A DNA stretch of 64,000 nucleotides from assembly GCA_032690845.1 (NCBI GenBank), contig CM064426.1:59868631-59932630 (forward strand), given 5' to 3'. This DNA is from Eleusine coracana subsp. coracana (lineage: Eukaryota; Streptophyta; Magnoliopsida; Poales; Poaceae). The notes beneath the pieces were generated by a model. That model worked only from the letters and a program-made list of their open reading frames with translations, was not told the DNA's origin and searched no databases. Of the stretch, positions 45,531 through 56,582 are shown in pieces (the stretch's first letter is position 1; every line of letters starts with the position of its first letter). Both the position numbers and the translations under genes were made by a program.

Positions 45531-46103
45531 TGGATGTTCTACATATGCACGAAAAGATAAGAAGAAGACCTTTCCAATACCGCCGGTCTCATATCAAAAT
45601 TCATCCGGAGTCATCAGGAATCGTCAAAACAAGAGAGGGTCCAGAATCTATTTCGGTGCTGTGTCGCCTGTTTTTGGCCTTTGGGCTTTGTATCTAGTTG
45701 AGCCTAATTAGGGGTGCATCCAGAGGGTCTTGCACGACCCTAGGGTCTTCATATACAGCCGCCACCGCATCATTAGGGTTTGGGTTTTGCTTAGATTGTT
45801 CTGTTCATAACAGTTACGCCGTCATCACGGTTTGTGAGACCCCAACTTCGTGAGATTCATAATACATCTACAATTGTGTTGCCTTCTTCTTTGTTCTTGC
45901 TTGTGTTCTTGATTCACAGGCAGGGATTAGCCTTCGCGGTGAGGCCAATCATTTTAGGATGGTTGATAACCAGAGGAGACGTCGTGCTGCGATTGCGGGG
46001 TTTAGAACGTGCTGTTCTGAAGCCGGATCGATTTGTGTGTCACATCTGACCAACTCAACATATCCAGAACCTTTCGGAAGATCGAGAACCCTTGTCCACA
46101 TCA
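45531..46103 (+). repeat. Element D 5' LTR
   Basis: It runs from tggatgttctacatatg to cttgtccacatca, matching 52090-52662 with scattered differences. The exact first base is uncertain by a few bases, because the flank shares tttgga with the partner's flank. Confidence 0.82.
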
Positions 46104-47328
46104 AGTGGTAATTAGAGCTTCAGGTGCACCGTCAGGTTCGCACTACCCTTAGTTAATTTCGTTTTGTGTTCATCCTATCATCCACAGAAAAGCCAAAAAA
46201 AAAAAATTCCCCTCTGCCCATAACCACGTGTTTAGCCTTTGCATATTTCAATTTCAGAATCTGTAGTGTTGAGTTTGTGCCCTAGTTTTTGTTTAGTCGC
46301 TGGTTTAGTTCGTGTTTTTGTCATCAGTAGTATTTCCCTTGCAACCCTAGCCGCCATCCCCTTCACCATCCTTCTGTTCTATCGGCTTTGTGTGCTAGGG
46401 TTGATTGATCGATACACCCACCCTAATCCCACCCTCAAACAACTCGGACCAATCCTCACAAATTCCACTTTCCGCTGCATCCATGCTGCCAAAAAAATCT
46501 TACCCGATTCCACAACCCGACCCCTAACCCGACTCGGGTTTTTGGAAAACCGACTCCGACCCCCCTTCGGTAAAACGGGCATAACTTTTCGCTCGGTTGT
46601 CCGTTTTGGCTGAAATTTTTACACGAGATTCTTGACTCAAAATTGAGCATACCCACACTATGCTACGCCCTGTGTGCCCTCATCAAAAAATTCAAAAAAA
46701 TGGGGAAGATAAAGAAAAAATTGATTTAAGTTTAAACCCAACGTTTTCTGCAATTTCAAGATTTTCTGTAGGGCACATCCTACCTCTGTTTGAGCTGCAA
46801 TTGTTTTTGGATTCTCCTCCATTGTTAGTGAGTTGGAGAAAAATATCAAAAAAATAAAAAAAAAAAAAGAGAAATTTGGGATTTCTACTAGTGCTACATC
46901 TAGCCCCCTGAAATTTCTGGATTTGGCTGTTTTGCACTTAGCCCCCTATTATCGCCTGTAGTGCCTTTGTCTCCTTGTTTCTACTTTGCTATCACTACTG
47001 TTCTAGGACATACTTAGACCAGCAACTAGGGACAAGTTACTTGGGCACTTATTCAGCTTTACTATCTGTTTTTGATTTGTGTACCACTCACATATATATA
47101 TATATATATTTGGCCTTCCTAGCTCTACATATTTCTTCTGGATAGCACACAGGTTATTTTGTGACCCTTGCAATCGTGGAACACATCTCTCTGGTATCCT
47201 TTGTTTTGCTTTTCAGAATTTTGTAAGAGCTTTGTAAGGAGTCTCCTTTTGTTGTGTTGAGAGGCACCACTGTTTAGCTGTTTTGTAGGGATAACCTTCA
47301 CTGTTTGTTTCCTGTTTTGGTGTTTGTG
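46104..47328 (+). other. Element D primer-binding site and leader
   Basis: Just after the LTR, agtggtaattagagcttc resembles the initiator-Met-type site TGGTATCAGAGC with a few changes (46105-46117). No gene is seen in the remaining 1.2 kb. It contains A-rich runs near 46196 and 46855 and an (AT)9 microsatellite at 47092-47109. Confidence 0.6.
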
Positions 47329-48462
47329 ATGGCAGGAAGTGACAACGGAGAGATGGCTACACCCTCACAATTTGCTGAGTGCGTGAGCCAAGAGCAGCTC
47401 CAGAAGGCTTTGCAGGCTGCTCAGAGTGATTTGGCAGAGACGATCACCAGAGCCGTTACTGATGCGGTCAGTAAGCTTCACATTGGAGAAAGCATCGAGC
47501 GGTTAGATAAGCGGGTCTCTAAGTTAACCGATCAGGTTGTCGCGTTGGAGACCGCTCCTAAAACCAACAATACGAACACCAATATTAACAACAACGACGT
47601 TGAAGACGTCCATGATGAAGACACGGTGTATAAGGCTGATGGCACCGTGGATAGGTCAGCTACAAGGACCGCACGATTACGATGTCGTTTGCAACATAAT
47701 ACTCAAGGTATGGGTGGTTTCCATAACTACAATTGTCGTCCACACGGTAACTATGCTCCAGATGACCCGTATGCTAAAATTAAGTTTTCAATTCCTTCAT
47801 TTTCGGGTCAGTATGATGGTGATGTTTATCTTGATTGGGAGATGACTGTAGAACAAAAATTTAATGCCCACCTTGTTCCTGAACAACATAGAGTTCGACA
47901 AGCTACTAGTGAGTTTAAGGACTTTGCTATTGTTTGGTGGAGTGGTCTAGCTGCTGAAACTGATTTGCCTACTACTTGGGAAGAACTTAAGGTAGCAATG
48001 CGTGATCGTTTTGTTCCCCCTTCTTTCTACTTAGCAATGAGAGATTCGTAATAAACTGCAATGTTTAGAACAAGGAGATAAAACTGTTTAGGAGTACTTT
48101 AGTGAGCTTCAGAAGGGTTTGATTCGTTGTGCTGTAGTTGAAAAAGTAGAGGATCGGATTTGTCGCTTTTATTCTGATTTAAGAAAAGAAATTCAGGACA
48201 TCCTTGATTATAAAGAATATTATACCCTCACCCATTGTTTCCAGTATGCTATGCTTGCAGAGAAAGAATCACAGGGACTTTTCCAAGCTTTTGAGGAGGA
48301 TAACAAGTCAAGGAACTCCTACCCCCCACGCTCGACGAGGACTTCAGGGCTGCCCAGGCCATCTTTCTGGCCGCCCCCACCAGCAGCTACCAAGGGAACC
48401 AGTATTGTTTCTGCAACCCAAGATCAGCCCCTGCACCTTCTACGCGCTCAGGTAAACTTTCT
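47329..48462 (+). pseudogene. Element D: gag
   Basis: The start is ATG 47329 (MAGSDNGEMATPSQF). A coiled-coil-like N-terminus (EQLQKALQAAQSDLAETI, SIERLDKRVSKLTDQVVAL) is followed by an Asn-rich linker and the retrotransposon gag core (KIKFSIPSFSGQYDGDVYLDWE, WEELKVAMRDRFVPPSF). A frameshift near 48045 and a TAG near 48089 break it; the core continues in another frame (EDRICRFYSDLRKEIQDI, CFQYAMLAEKE) until about 48300. Encodes the particle protein; not continuous. Confidence 0.85.
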
Positions 48463-49586
48463 ATGCAGGTACCAGCTAGTAGTGCCTCCTCTGTTGCTTC
48501 GACAGGGTGCACTATAGGGATTCAGTGCCACCGCTGCCATGGACTTGGTCATGTGCAGAAAGATTGTCCAAGTAGGCGGGCATATGAGGTGACAAACGAT
48601 GGTGGTTACATGAGCACCTCCGATGTGGAGGATGAGGAGGAGGACCTCGCTGCCACCAGCAGTGACCTCGTCCTTGGAGGCGAAGACACCATGGGATACA
48701 TGAACATTATTGTTCAACGTCTCCTTAGCACACAAGTTCATCAGTCCGAGACGATGCAGCGCCACAACTTGTTCCAGATTTTCTTTGTCATCAAGAACCA
48801 CCGAGCACATGTCATCATTGATGGAGGGAGCTGCGATAACTTGGTGAGTTCTGATGTGGACAACAAGCTTGCTTTGACCACACATCCACATCCACATCCG
48901 TACTACATTCAGTGGTTAAACGACTCTGGCAAAGCTAAGGTAATACAAACTTGCAGAGTTCCTTTTCCATTGGTTCTTATGTGGATTCTGTTGATTGTGA
49001 TGTCGTACCCATGCAACCATGTTCACTTTTATTGGGTAGACCTTGGGAATTTGATAATGATGCTATACACCATGGTAGAAGTAATAAGTACACTTTTATG
49101 CATAGAGGAACTAAAATTACTTTGTTACCAATGACCCCTGCTAAAATTGTACAAGCTGATTTAGAAAGAGCTGCTAGTGTGAAAAATAAAGGTCCTGAAA
49201 TTCAACAACCTATTAATTCTAATTCTACACCTAGTAATGTTAATGATTCTTCAAGTTCTAAGGGTGCTGGAATTAAATTACAAGGTCATTCATGTCTTGC
49301 AACAAAATCTGAGCTTGCTGAAATTTCTGATAATGATGATATTTGCTATGCTTTGATATGCAAAGAAGCTTTGTTTTCGCTTGATGATATTGCTTCTAGT
49401 GCTGTGTCTCCTACTGTCACTAACCTTTTGCAGGAGTATGATGATGTTTTTCCAGCTGAGATACCCCCGGGATTGCCACCTTTGAGATGGATTGAGCATC
49501 AAATTGATTTGATTCCGGGTGCTACTTTGCCAAACCGTGCTGCTTATAGGACCAACCCTGAGGAGACTAAGGAGATACAACGATAA
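48463..49586 (+). pseudogene. Element D: zinc knuckle and aspartic protease
   Basis: CHRCHGLGHVQKDC is a CX2CX4HX4C zinc knuckle. After a charged linker (DVEDEEEDLA), the protease loop is AHVIIDGGSCDNLVS near 48810-48850, followed by THPHPHPYYIQWLNDSGKAKV. A frameshift near 48955 moves the coding sequence into the next frame, where the protease ends (LLLGRPWEFDNDAIHHG). The RT approach region follows (LQEYDDVFPAEIPPGLPPLR). A TAA at 49584-49586 interrupts just before RT. Confidence 0.85.
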
Positions 49587-50156
49587 GTTCAAGACCTTTT
49601 GGATCGTGGGTATGTTCGTCAATCACTTAGTCCTTGTGTTGCTCCTGTACTTTTGGTTCTTAAGAAAGATGGTACTTGGCATATGTGTGTAGATTGTAGA
49701 GCCATTAATAATATTACTATTAGGTATCGTCATCCTATTCCTAGGCTAGACGACATGCTTGATGAGTTATGTGGTGCTATAATTTTCACTAAAATTGATT
49801 TGCGTAGTGGCTACCATCAAATTAGAATGAAACTTGGAGACGAATGGAAAACAGCTTTCAAAACCAAATTTGGATTATATGAGTGGTTAGTAATGCCTTT
49901 TGGTTTAACTAATGCACCTAGTACTTTCATGCACTTAATGAATGAGGTTTTAAGAGCTTTCATTGGCAAATTTGTGGTAGTTTACTTTGATGATATCTTG
50001 ATTTATAGCAAATCCATAGATAAACATATAAATCATTTGCATGTTGTTTTTGATGCTTTACGAGATGCACGTTTATTTGGTAACCTTGAGAAGTGCATCT
50101 TTTGCATGGATCAAGTCTCTTTTCTTGGCTATGTTGTGACTCCATAGGGAATTGAG
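49587..50156 (+). pseudogene. Element D: reverse transcriptase
   Basis: RT blocks are DRGYVRQSLSPCVAPVLLVLK, MCVDCRAINNIT (the family usually has DYR), FTKIDLRSGYHQIRM, LVMPFGLTNAPSTFM and the catalytic YFDD near 49983-49994. The thumb block FCMDQVSFLGYVVTP runs into TAG 50145-50147, after which the protein continues in the same frame as GIEVDEAKIEAI. Apart from these two stops the domain is intact. Confidence 0.9.
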
Positions 50157-50780
50157 GTGGATGAGGCGAAGATTGAAGCTATAAAGAGCTGGCCTGTACC
50201 AAAAACTATCACACAGGTGAGGAGTTTTCTTGGTCTTGTAGGTTTCTACCGCTGCTTTGTCAAAGATTTCAGCGCCATTGCTGCACCTTTGCATGAGTTG
50301 ACAAAGAAGGGCATTTATTTCCATTGGGGTAAGGTACATCATGAGTCTTTTGATGCTTTGAAGGATAAACTTACACATGCGCCATTGCTGCAATTACCTA
50401 ATTTTGATAAGAATTTTGAGCTTGAATGTGATGCTAGTGGTATAGGCATTGGTGCTATTTTGATGCAAGATAGTAAACCTGTTGCATACTTTAGTGAGAA
50501 AATTACTGGGCATGTTTTGAATTACTCCACATATGATAAGGAATTGTATGAACTTATACGTTGTTTAGAGACATGGTGTCATTATTTGTTGCCCAAAGAA
50601 TTTGTTATTCATTCTGATCATGAATCACTTAAGTATATTCATTCTCAATGTAATTTGAACCGTAGACATGCTAAATGGATTGAGTTTATTGAGTCTTTTC
50701 CTTACATTATTAAACATAAGAAAGGGAAGGATAATGTGATCGCTGATGCTTTATCCAGGCGCTATACTTTATTGTCTCAA
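50157..50780 (+). pseudogene. Element D: RNase H
   Basis: This follows RT in frame through RSFLGLVGFYRCFVKDFS. The RNase H catalytic residues are present: Asp in LECDASGIGIG, Glu in YSTYDKELYELIRCLE and Asp in FVIHSDHESLKYI, and the domain ends KGKDNVIADALSRR. This is part of an undamaged open frame that runs to 51707. Confidence 0.88.
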
Positions 50781-51707
50781 CTTGATTGTAGAATTTTTGG
50801 ACTTGAGGCAATTAAAGAACAATATGTTGCTGATGTTGATTTTAAGGATGTATTTCTGCATTGTAAAGAAGGTCGTGTATCGAATAAATTTGTGTTGAAT
50901 GATGGATTCTTGTTTAGAGCTAACCGCCTATGCATTCCAGTTGGTTCCGTTCATCTTTTGTTGTTACAGGAGGCGCATGGAGGTGGATTGATGGGTCATT
51001 TTGGTGCCAAGAAGATGGAGGATATTTTGGCCACATACTTCTTTTGGCCAAGGATGAGAAAAGATGTTGAGCGCTTTGTTGCTCGCTGCACTACATGTCA
51101 AAAAGCTAAGTCTCGCTTGAATCCACATGGTTTATACATGCCACTTCCTGTTCCTTCTATTCCTTGGGCGGATATTTCTATGGACTTTGTTTTAGGACTG
51201 CCTAGGACTAAGAGGGGGAGTGATAGTATTTTTGTTGTTGATGATAGATTTTCTAAGATGGCACACTTTATACCATATCATAAGACTGATGATGCTAGTT
51301 ATATTTCTGATCTCTTTTTCAAAGAAATTGTACGTTTGCATGGTATGCCTTCTACTATTGTTTCAGATCGTGATGCAAAATTCTTGAGTCACTTTTGGCG
51401 CACGCTTTGGAATAAGTTGGGTACAAAGTTGTTGTTTTCTACAACTTGTCACCCACAAACTGATGGACAAACTGAGGTGGTGAATCGCACTTTGGGTACT
51501 ATGTTGAGAGCTATTTTGAAAAAAATTTTGAAGCAATGGGAAGAATGTTTGCCTCATGTTGAGTTTGCATATAATCGGGCAACACATTATACTACCAAGG
51601 TAAGTCCTTTCAAGGTAGTGTATGGTTTTGATCCCCGTACTTCACTTGATATACTTCCTCTACCTATTCATGAGAGAGTTCATGTTGATGCTAAGGAACG
51701 TGCTTGA
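50781..51707 (+). pseudogene. Element D: integrase, C-terminus deleted
   Basis: The zinc domain is complete (HGGGLMGHFGAKKM and CTTCQKAK). The DDE triad is present: Asp in SMDFVLGLPRT, Asp in IVSDRDAKF and Glu in DGQTEVVNRTL. The frame stops at 51707, soon after HERVHVDAKERA, where relatives continue with a GPY/F or related C-terminal domain. The downstream sequence shows that this domain has been removed by deletion at about 51707-51712. Confidence 0.88.
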
Positions 51708-52089
51708 GTCGAGGACGACTCCACTTCAAGAGGGGGAGGATGATGAGGAAATCACTCCTAAGAATACATGCAACACTCCTCCAATTCTGGACTTGCAAGG
51801 TCCAATGACTAGAGCTCGTGCACGACGACTAAATGTAGAGGTGAGCTCGTTCCTACGTTCTTCATTATATGTCACTTTTGAGAATGGTTTGCTACCTAAT
51901 GATTATATTGTAATTACGAACCATGGAGAGGACCAGGAGATGACGGGAGAAGGACTTGGAGACGTGGAGGACCAGCAAGGACATGGAAGTCAAGGTGGAG
52001 GCCCAACCAAAACCGACTTCGAGTCCGTTTCGGGGCTCAGGACCAGTCTGCACTAAAACGGATGCCCAGAACGCATACGGACTCGGATT
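51708..52089 (+). pseudogene. Element D: pol tail and 3' untranslated region
   Basis: Past the deletion, in another frame, the usual tail of this element type is readable: SRTTPLQEGEDDEE, then LDLQGPMTRARARRLN. The frame ends near 52054. A purine-rich stretch is at 51730-51753. The bases directly before the 3' LTR are not strongly purine-rich. Confidence 0.65.
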
Positions 52090-52662
52090 TGGACGTTCTA
52101 CATATGCACGGAAATATAAGAAGAAGACCTTTCCAATGCCGCTAGTCTCATATCAAAATTCATCCGGAGTCATTGGAAATCGTCAAAACAAGAGAGGGTT
52201 CAGAATCTGTTTCGGTGCTGCGTCGCCTGTTTTTGGCCTTTGGGCTTTGTATCTAGTTGAGCCCAATTAGGGGTGTGTTCAGAGGGTCTTGCACGACCCT
52301 AGGGTATTCATATATAGCCTCCGCTGCACCATTAGGGTTTGGGTTTTGCTTAGATTATTCTGTTCATAACAGTTTCGCCGTCATCACGGTTTGTGAGACC
52401 CCAACTTCGTGAGATTCATAATACATCTGTAATTGTGTTGCCTTCTTCTTTGTTCTTGCTTGTGTTCTTGATTCGCAGGCAGGGATTAGCCTTCTCAGTG
52501 AGGTCAATCATTTTAGAACAGTTGATAACTAGAGGAGACGTCGTGCTGTGATTACGGGGTTTAGAACGTGCTGTTCTGAAGCCGGATCGATTTGTGTGTC
52601 GCCTCCGACCAAATCAACGTATCCAGAACCTTTCGGAAGATCAGAAACCCTTGTCCACATCA
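52090..52662 (+). repeat. Element D 3' LTR
   Basis: This 573-bp LTR runs from tggacgttctacatatg to cttgtccacatca. It is the partner of 45531-46103. Copia-type LTR sequence starts at 52663. Confidence 0.85.
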
Positions 52663-52932
52663 GACCAGATAGAGGGATCAATGGTTACCAGACTGTATGG
52701 TCACTAGGTGAAGATGTCTGGAACTTATATCGAGCAGCGAGGAAAGTGCCAAGTCTAGAAAGTCCTAGTGACCAGACGGTCTGGTCTAGTGATCGGACGG
52801 TCCAGTCTGTAGAAGTGGGACTTGGGCAGCGAGAAAGCAGCGCACGATATGTTGCTGGACTGGAGAGAGAAATAGACCGGTCGGTCCGTTCAGCTGACCG
52901 TACGGTTCGGTCAGCAGGATATGAGCAGTGGG
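52663..52932 (+). repeat. Copia-type LTR piece after element D
   Basis: This matches 32714-32986 of the copia H LTR (gaagatgtctggaactta, gtgggacttgggc, gcagcgcacga, gctgaccgtacggt) and ends at agcagtggg, where the next LTR-like sequence begins with TGTCACACCC. Confidence 0.82.
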
Positions 52933-54470
52933 TGTCACACCCGGTTTTAAGGACAAAACCAAGTGCTTATCATATGTGTGCCCTAGAACAAATTTCACAC
53001 ATATCGACAGTGAAGTGAATAACAGTATAACCAATGTCATTATTAAAGCGTACCATTATTACATGAATAATTGTCTTTAAAGACTAAGTATGACTCTCTC
53101 GTGGAATAACAGCGGAGGACACCATAACACCACAGGAAATCGACCGGGGGCACGCTCGCCTAGTAGTGGTCTTCATCAATATAGTCCATTTCTCCATCTT
53201 CTAAGCAGCAGTTTATAGTGCAACAACAAAGGGAAATAGCAAGGGTGAGCACATGTCGTACTCAGCAAGTGGGGGAAAGTATGACATGCAAGCTTAATAG
53301 AAGAAAGGCTAACACAATGGTCCATTTGCACAAATGAGCACTACACCTAAGACCATTTGAAAAGCACTCATACTTACTAGGTGAAAAGTTGCCACAAGTT
53401 ATCTCATCTATCCAACACTACAGGTTAAACCACCTGTAGCCAACCATGGGTTAAACCACCCACGAGAAACCACACTACAAGTTACACCGCCTATAGCAAA
53501 CCATTAGTTATAGCCCACACAGGACTACAATTCACATAGAGTCCCGAGCCACCAACTCACACAGAGCTGAACCGTTCACATAGAACACCCTTCACTAAGA
53601 AGCCAACCAATCCCAACCAAACCAAACTTGGCTACCCACCAAGTTCACTCATAAACCACCCTCCTAAATGTGTGAGGATCCAGGCCACACATGATCGTGA
53701 GCACGGCTGTTATAACAGTTTGACACTCTACAGAGGTTGCACAACTTTACCCACAGGTTGGTTTTTTCATCACTATGCAGTGACTAGAGAGTCTCCATGT
53801 TGCCTAAATCACACTACCGTAGGTGTGAGGCCAATAGATCACCACAAGGTCTTTCAAAGATCTTCCCAGCTTGCAAACAATCCACGCTAAGGATTCACCG
53901 ATGCAGAATCAAACCATTCCTATAGAAGCCCCCTTTGGCGCCATGGCTAGGAGTAAACCGTCCATCACCTGAGTCCGAGAGTAAACCATCCCGTCCTCCT
54001 TCCTTGACTGCTTACAAAACTAGGAAGATATCTCGATACTAAACCAAGCCTACCCATATCAGCCCTATGCTTTGCGCTATTTTCTTGGGTGGCTGCTCCG
54101 CAAACTACTCTTGTGATCCCAAGAAGGTACCACCATAATCCCACATTACTATACCGAGTACATGTCGATACCCGCACCATCCTTGCCATTGTTGGTGTCA
54201 TGAAGCATGAGCCTCGAGGCATCGAACAGAAAAAGGGAAAGCAGGGTGAAACACTTGAGGGATTCCGTATGGTGTAACAGGCATTCTTCACGTATCCCAA
54301 AAAAGATTCGTCCCATTACAAGTAGGTAGGGGTGCTCTATTTATAGGCCCGTAGCTAGGTCATACGCAAATGACCATATTTCCCCTAATTACCCACTATA
54401 TTCCCTGGATATTAAATACAAAATGGTCATAAAGGGTAAGCTAGTCTTTTAAGCATTGACGATGCCCTTC
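52933..54470 (-). repeat. LTR-like segment, unassigned (right boundary approximate)
   Basis: The segment begins TGTCACACCCGG, an LTR-like terminus, right at the edge of copia LTR sequence. Like the element B LTR, its first 400 bp read as a reversed LTR end (short AT-rich pieces, then tgagcacatgtcgtactcagca). On the minus strand a TATA-like tataaatagagc lies near 54336-54347. There are short repeats of ggttaaaccacc around 53425-53465. It contains no gene. It is either element E's 3' LTR or a separate solo or truncated LTR; the preceding gtggg was not found again as a duplication. Confidence 0.45.
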
Positions 54471-54827
54471 CTTGATCCGCACGTCACTAAGTGTGCTGGT
54501 GCCGTGTGTCCCTGCAGCATGCCTCGCTTGCCTCCAGGTTTGGGCACACCCTTTAATCTTCGAAGGTGCCGTGGACCCCTTCGACGGGTCAGGGGCTCTG
54601 ATCTTTTCGAAACCCTTCGAAGGGTGGAAGGGTTCTGATTCTTCCGGAATCTTTGGAAGGTACCTGTCTTAAAAAAATTATGGTTAACAGTAAAGATAAT
54701 GATGGTTAGCCTTGATTTCTATTTGTAGTTTTAACTTTTACTATCCTCAAAGGGTGGCCCACACCCTTTGGGCATCAAAGTTGAGCATCTGAATTAGGGT
54801 TTCAGAGGATTTTTCGGAGCTACAGCC

Positions 54828-54835
54828 TATATAAA
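54828..54835 (+). promoter_or_regulatory. Probable TATA box of the element E antisense gene
   Basis: The motif tatataaa lies 61 bp upstream of the first ATG (54896) of the antisense gene, on the same strand. Confidence 0.5.
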
Positions 54836-54895
54836 GAGATGGTGGCCATGGTAAAAATTATTTTACTACTCATCTAGTACTTGGGTTCAGCGGAG

Positions 54896-56582
54896 ATGCC
54901 TGCTATCATGATTCGGACCCGAAGGGTGATCGTATCCGCTAGTGGATCTTCTTCTGGAAGCTCTCCCGACTCCTCTGAAGGTAATGCTTGATTTGGTTTG
55001 GGGTGCCTCGGTGATTTGCATTCTTTTTGTTTAATTGAATTAGTGCACTCTTGGTTCTCGAGCCTCCGCGGTAAATGCTGGTTGGTTTTCACCCGACTAT
55101 ATAAGCGAGGGGGGTAGGGGGGTGAAATGAGGTGTTCAAAGTTTTCTTCCTTTTCGATAGACTTTGCTTGCTTTCTTCTGCCTTTGTTTCCTTAGCTTCG
55201 TGTTCAGTATTTTGTGTTAGATAGAAATCATGCTCTCCTCAACGTGCGATGCAAGGTGTGTTCGCGATGGCATGGTTTCTCGGTCTTTTGGGTTACTTCG
55301 CGTGTATGTGCGTTCTTACTTACTAATTTTGCTTCTTAGGAACGTAAGGCATGGCTCGAGTCACGATGACCACCCAGACTAGTGAACTTTCTTCTGAGGA
55401 GCGCCCTTTGAACCCTGATGGTGCTGCCGTGGAGGCCGAGGCAAATCGTGCCTTCGTTGAAAGCTTGGAGGGGGCCTTGTCTCATGATCAGGGTGGTGAG
55501 GATCAGGGTCCTCCCCGTGGCTTAACCGAGGGTGCCGAGGAAGGGGAGGAGGATGATTAAGAAGGGGCCGAGGAAGAGGGTGAAGACGAAGAGGAGGATG
55601 AAGAAGATGAAGAGTTTCATCCTCGTGGTGAGGGCAGGCTTGCTGTCGACGCTCATGCTCAAGGCTCGAGTCGCCGTGTTCGAGGGTCCGATCTCTCGAA
55701 GAAAATTTGGACGATGTCGAAGTTGACATCGATGAATTACTTCCGATTGAGAACTTGGATCAGTGTAAGGCTCGGAAGGGGAAAGGCAAAGAAGGTGATG
55801 GTGAGAGGCCTCGAACTTTGGTGTTTGGGCGGTCGCAAGTGAAACGCGCCACTATTACACGTCTCATGGACTTGGGCTGCTTCGCTACTGCTGATGCACA
55901 GTTGCCCGGGCAGGAGGATATTTCCGCCCCTCGCCAAGACGAAGTTGTGGTCTTCGAGGAGCACTTCACCGCCGGGCTACGCTTCCCTTGCTTGTCTTTC
56001 TTGGGGGAAGTGTTGGATCGATTCAATGTGCAACTGCATCATATAAGCCCAAGCGGTTTAGCTATGCTTAGCAAGCTTGTTTGGGGGATGCTAAGCTATA
56101 AGGGACAGCCTAACATTGAGGTGTTCTGCAAATATTACTGTGCTCATTACCAGCCGAAGCTTATAAAGATCGATGGTGTGATGCATGAGGCAGAGTTTGG
56201 GTGTGTTACCTTCGTGCCTCGTTTTCGGGGGACTGACCAGTTTGTGAAGTGCAGCCGGAACCGCTAGGGAGACAAATGGCATGAAGGCTGGCTGTATGTT
56301 AAAGTTCCTTCGGAGATCGTGGTTGCCGATGGGGAGGAAGCTGAGGTCTTTCCCCTGGCTTTGCTGCTTGTGCCGTGCTACCCCCGATCTGTGGATGGGC
56401 GGGTACCTAAAGGGTGCAAGAATGATTCCGCCTTTCATGTTGCCACTTATAATTCCAGTGGCCGTGATCGTGTCGAAGAGTTCATTGCTGCCAATATGTG
56501 GCCTTTGAGCAAGAAATGCAAGATCCCGGGCTTCATTGAGAAGAGGATACCTACGAGGACTGAGATTAAAATTCCTTCTTAG
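54896..56582 (+). pseudogene. Element E antisense gene, N-terminal part (gypsy-type transposon domain)
   Basis: A first exon may be MPAIMIRTRRVIV, ending at tctgaag|gtaatg (54980); an alternative start is ATG 55351 (MARVTMTTQTSEL). Then comes a very acidic stretch broken by TAA 55558-55560, and a frame change to DDVEVDIDELLPIENLD. The domain at 55800-56580 resembles that in A and C: EEHFTAGLRFPCLSFLGEV, HHISPSGLAMLSKLVWG, VFCKYYCAHYQP, WHEGWLYVKVP. A TAG at 56265-56267 interrupts it. It is about as divergent from A and C as expected of another family. Role unknown. Confidence 0.68.

Larger units (their letters stand above)
45531..52662 (+). mobile_element. Element D: short-LTR Ty3/gypsy (chromovirus-like) retrotransposon
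   Basis: This 7.1-kb element has 573-bp LTRs (45531-46103 and 52090-52662). Order: 5' LTR, primer-binding site, 1.2-kb leader, gag, zinc knuckle, protease, RT, RNase H, integrase, then a tail holding GPMTRARARRLN. The gag and protease wording (VIIDGGSCDNLVSS, RPWEFDNDAIHHGRSNKY) and the tail motif are those of grass chromovirus-type elements; CRM or Reina membership is possible but not shown. No target duplication is visible, because the flanking copia LTR has lost 423 bp at this point. Confidence 0.88.

Noticed and set aside
53437..53560. Short repeats (ggttaaaccacc and variants) considered as a CRISPR-like array
   Set aside because: The units are short, irregular and degenerate with no constant spacer length, and the sequence is plant nuclear DNA.
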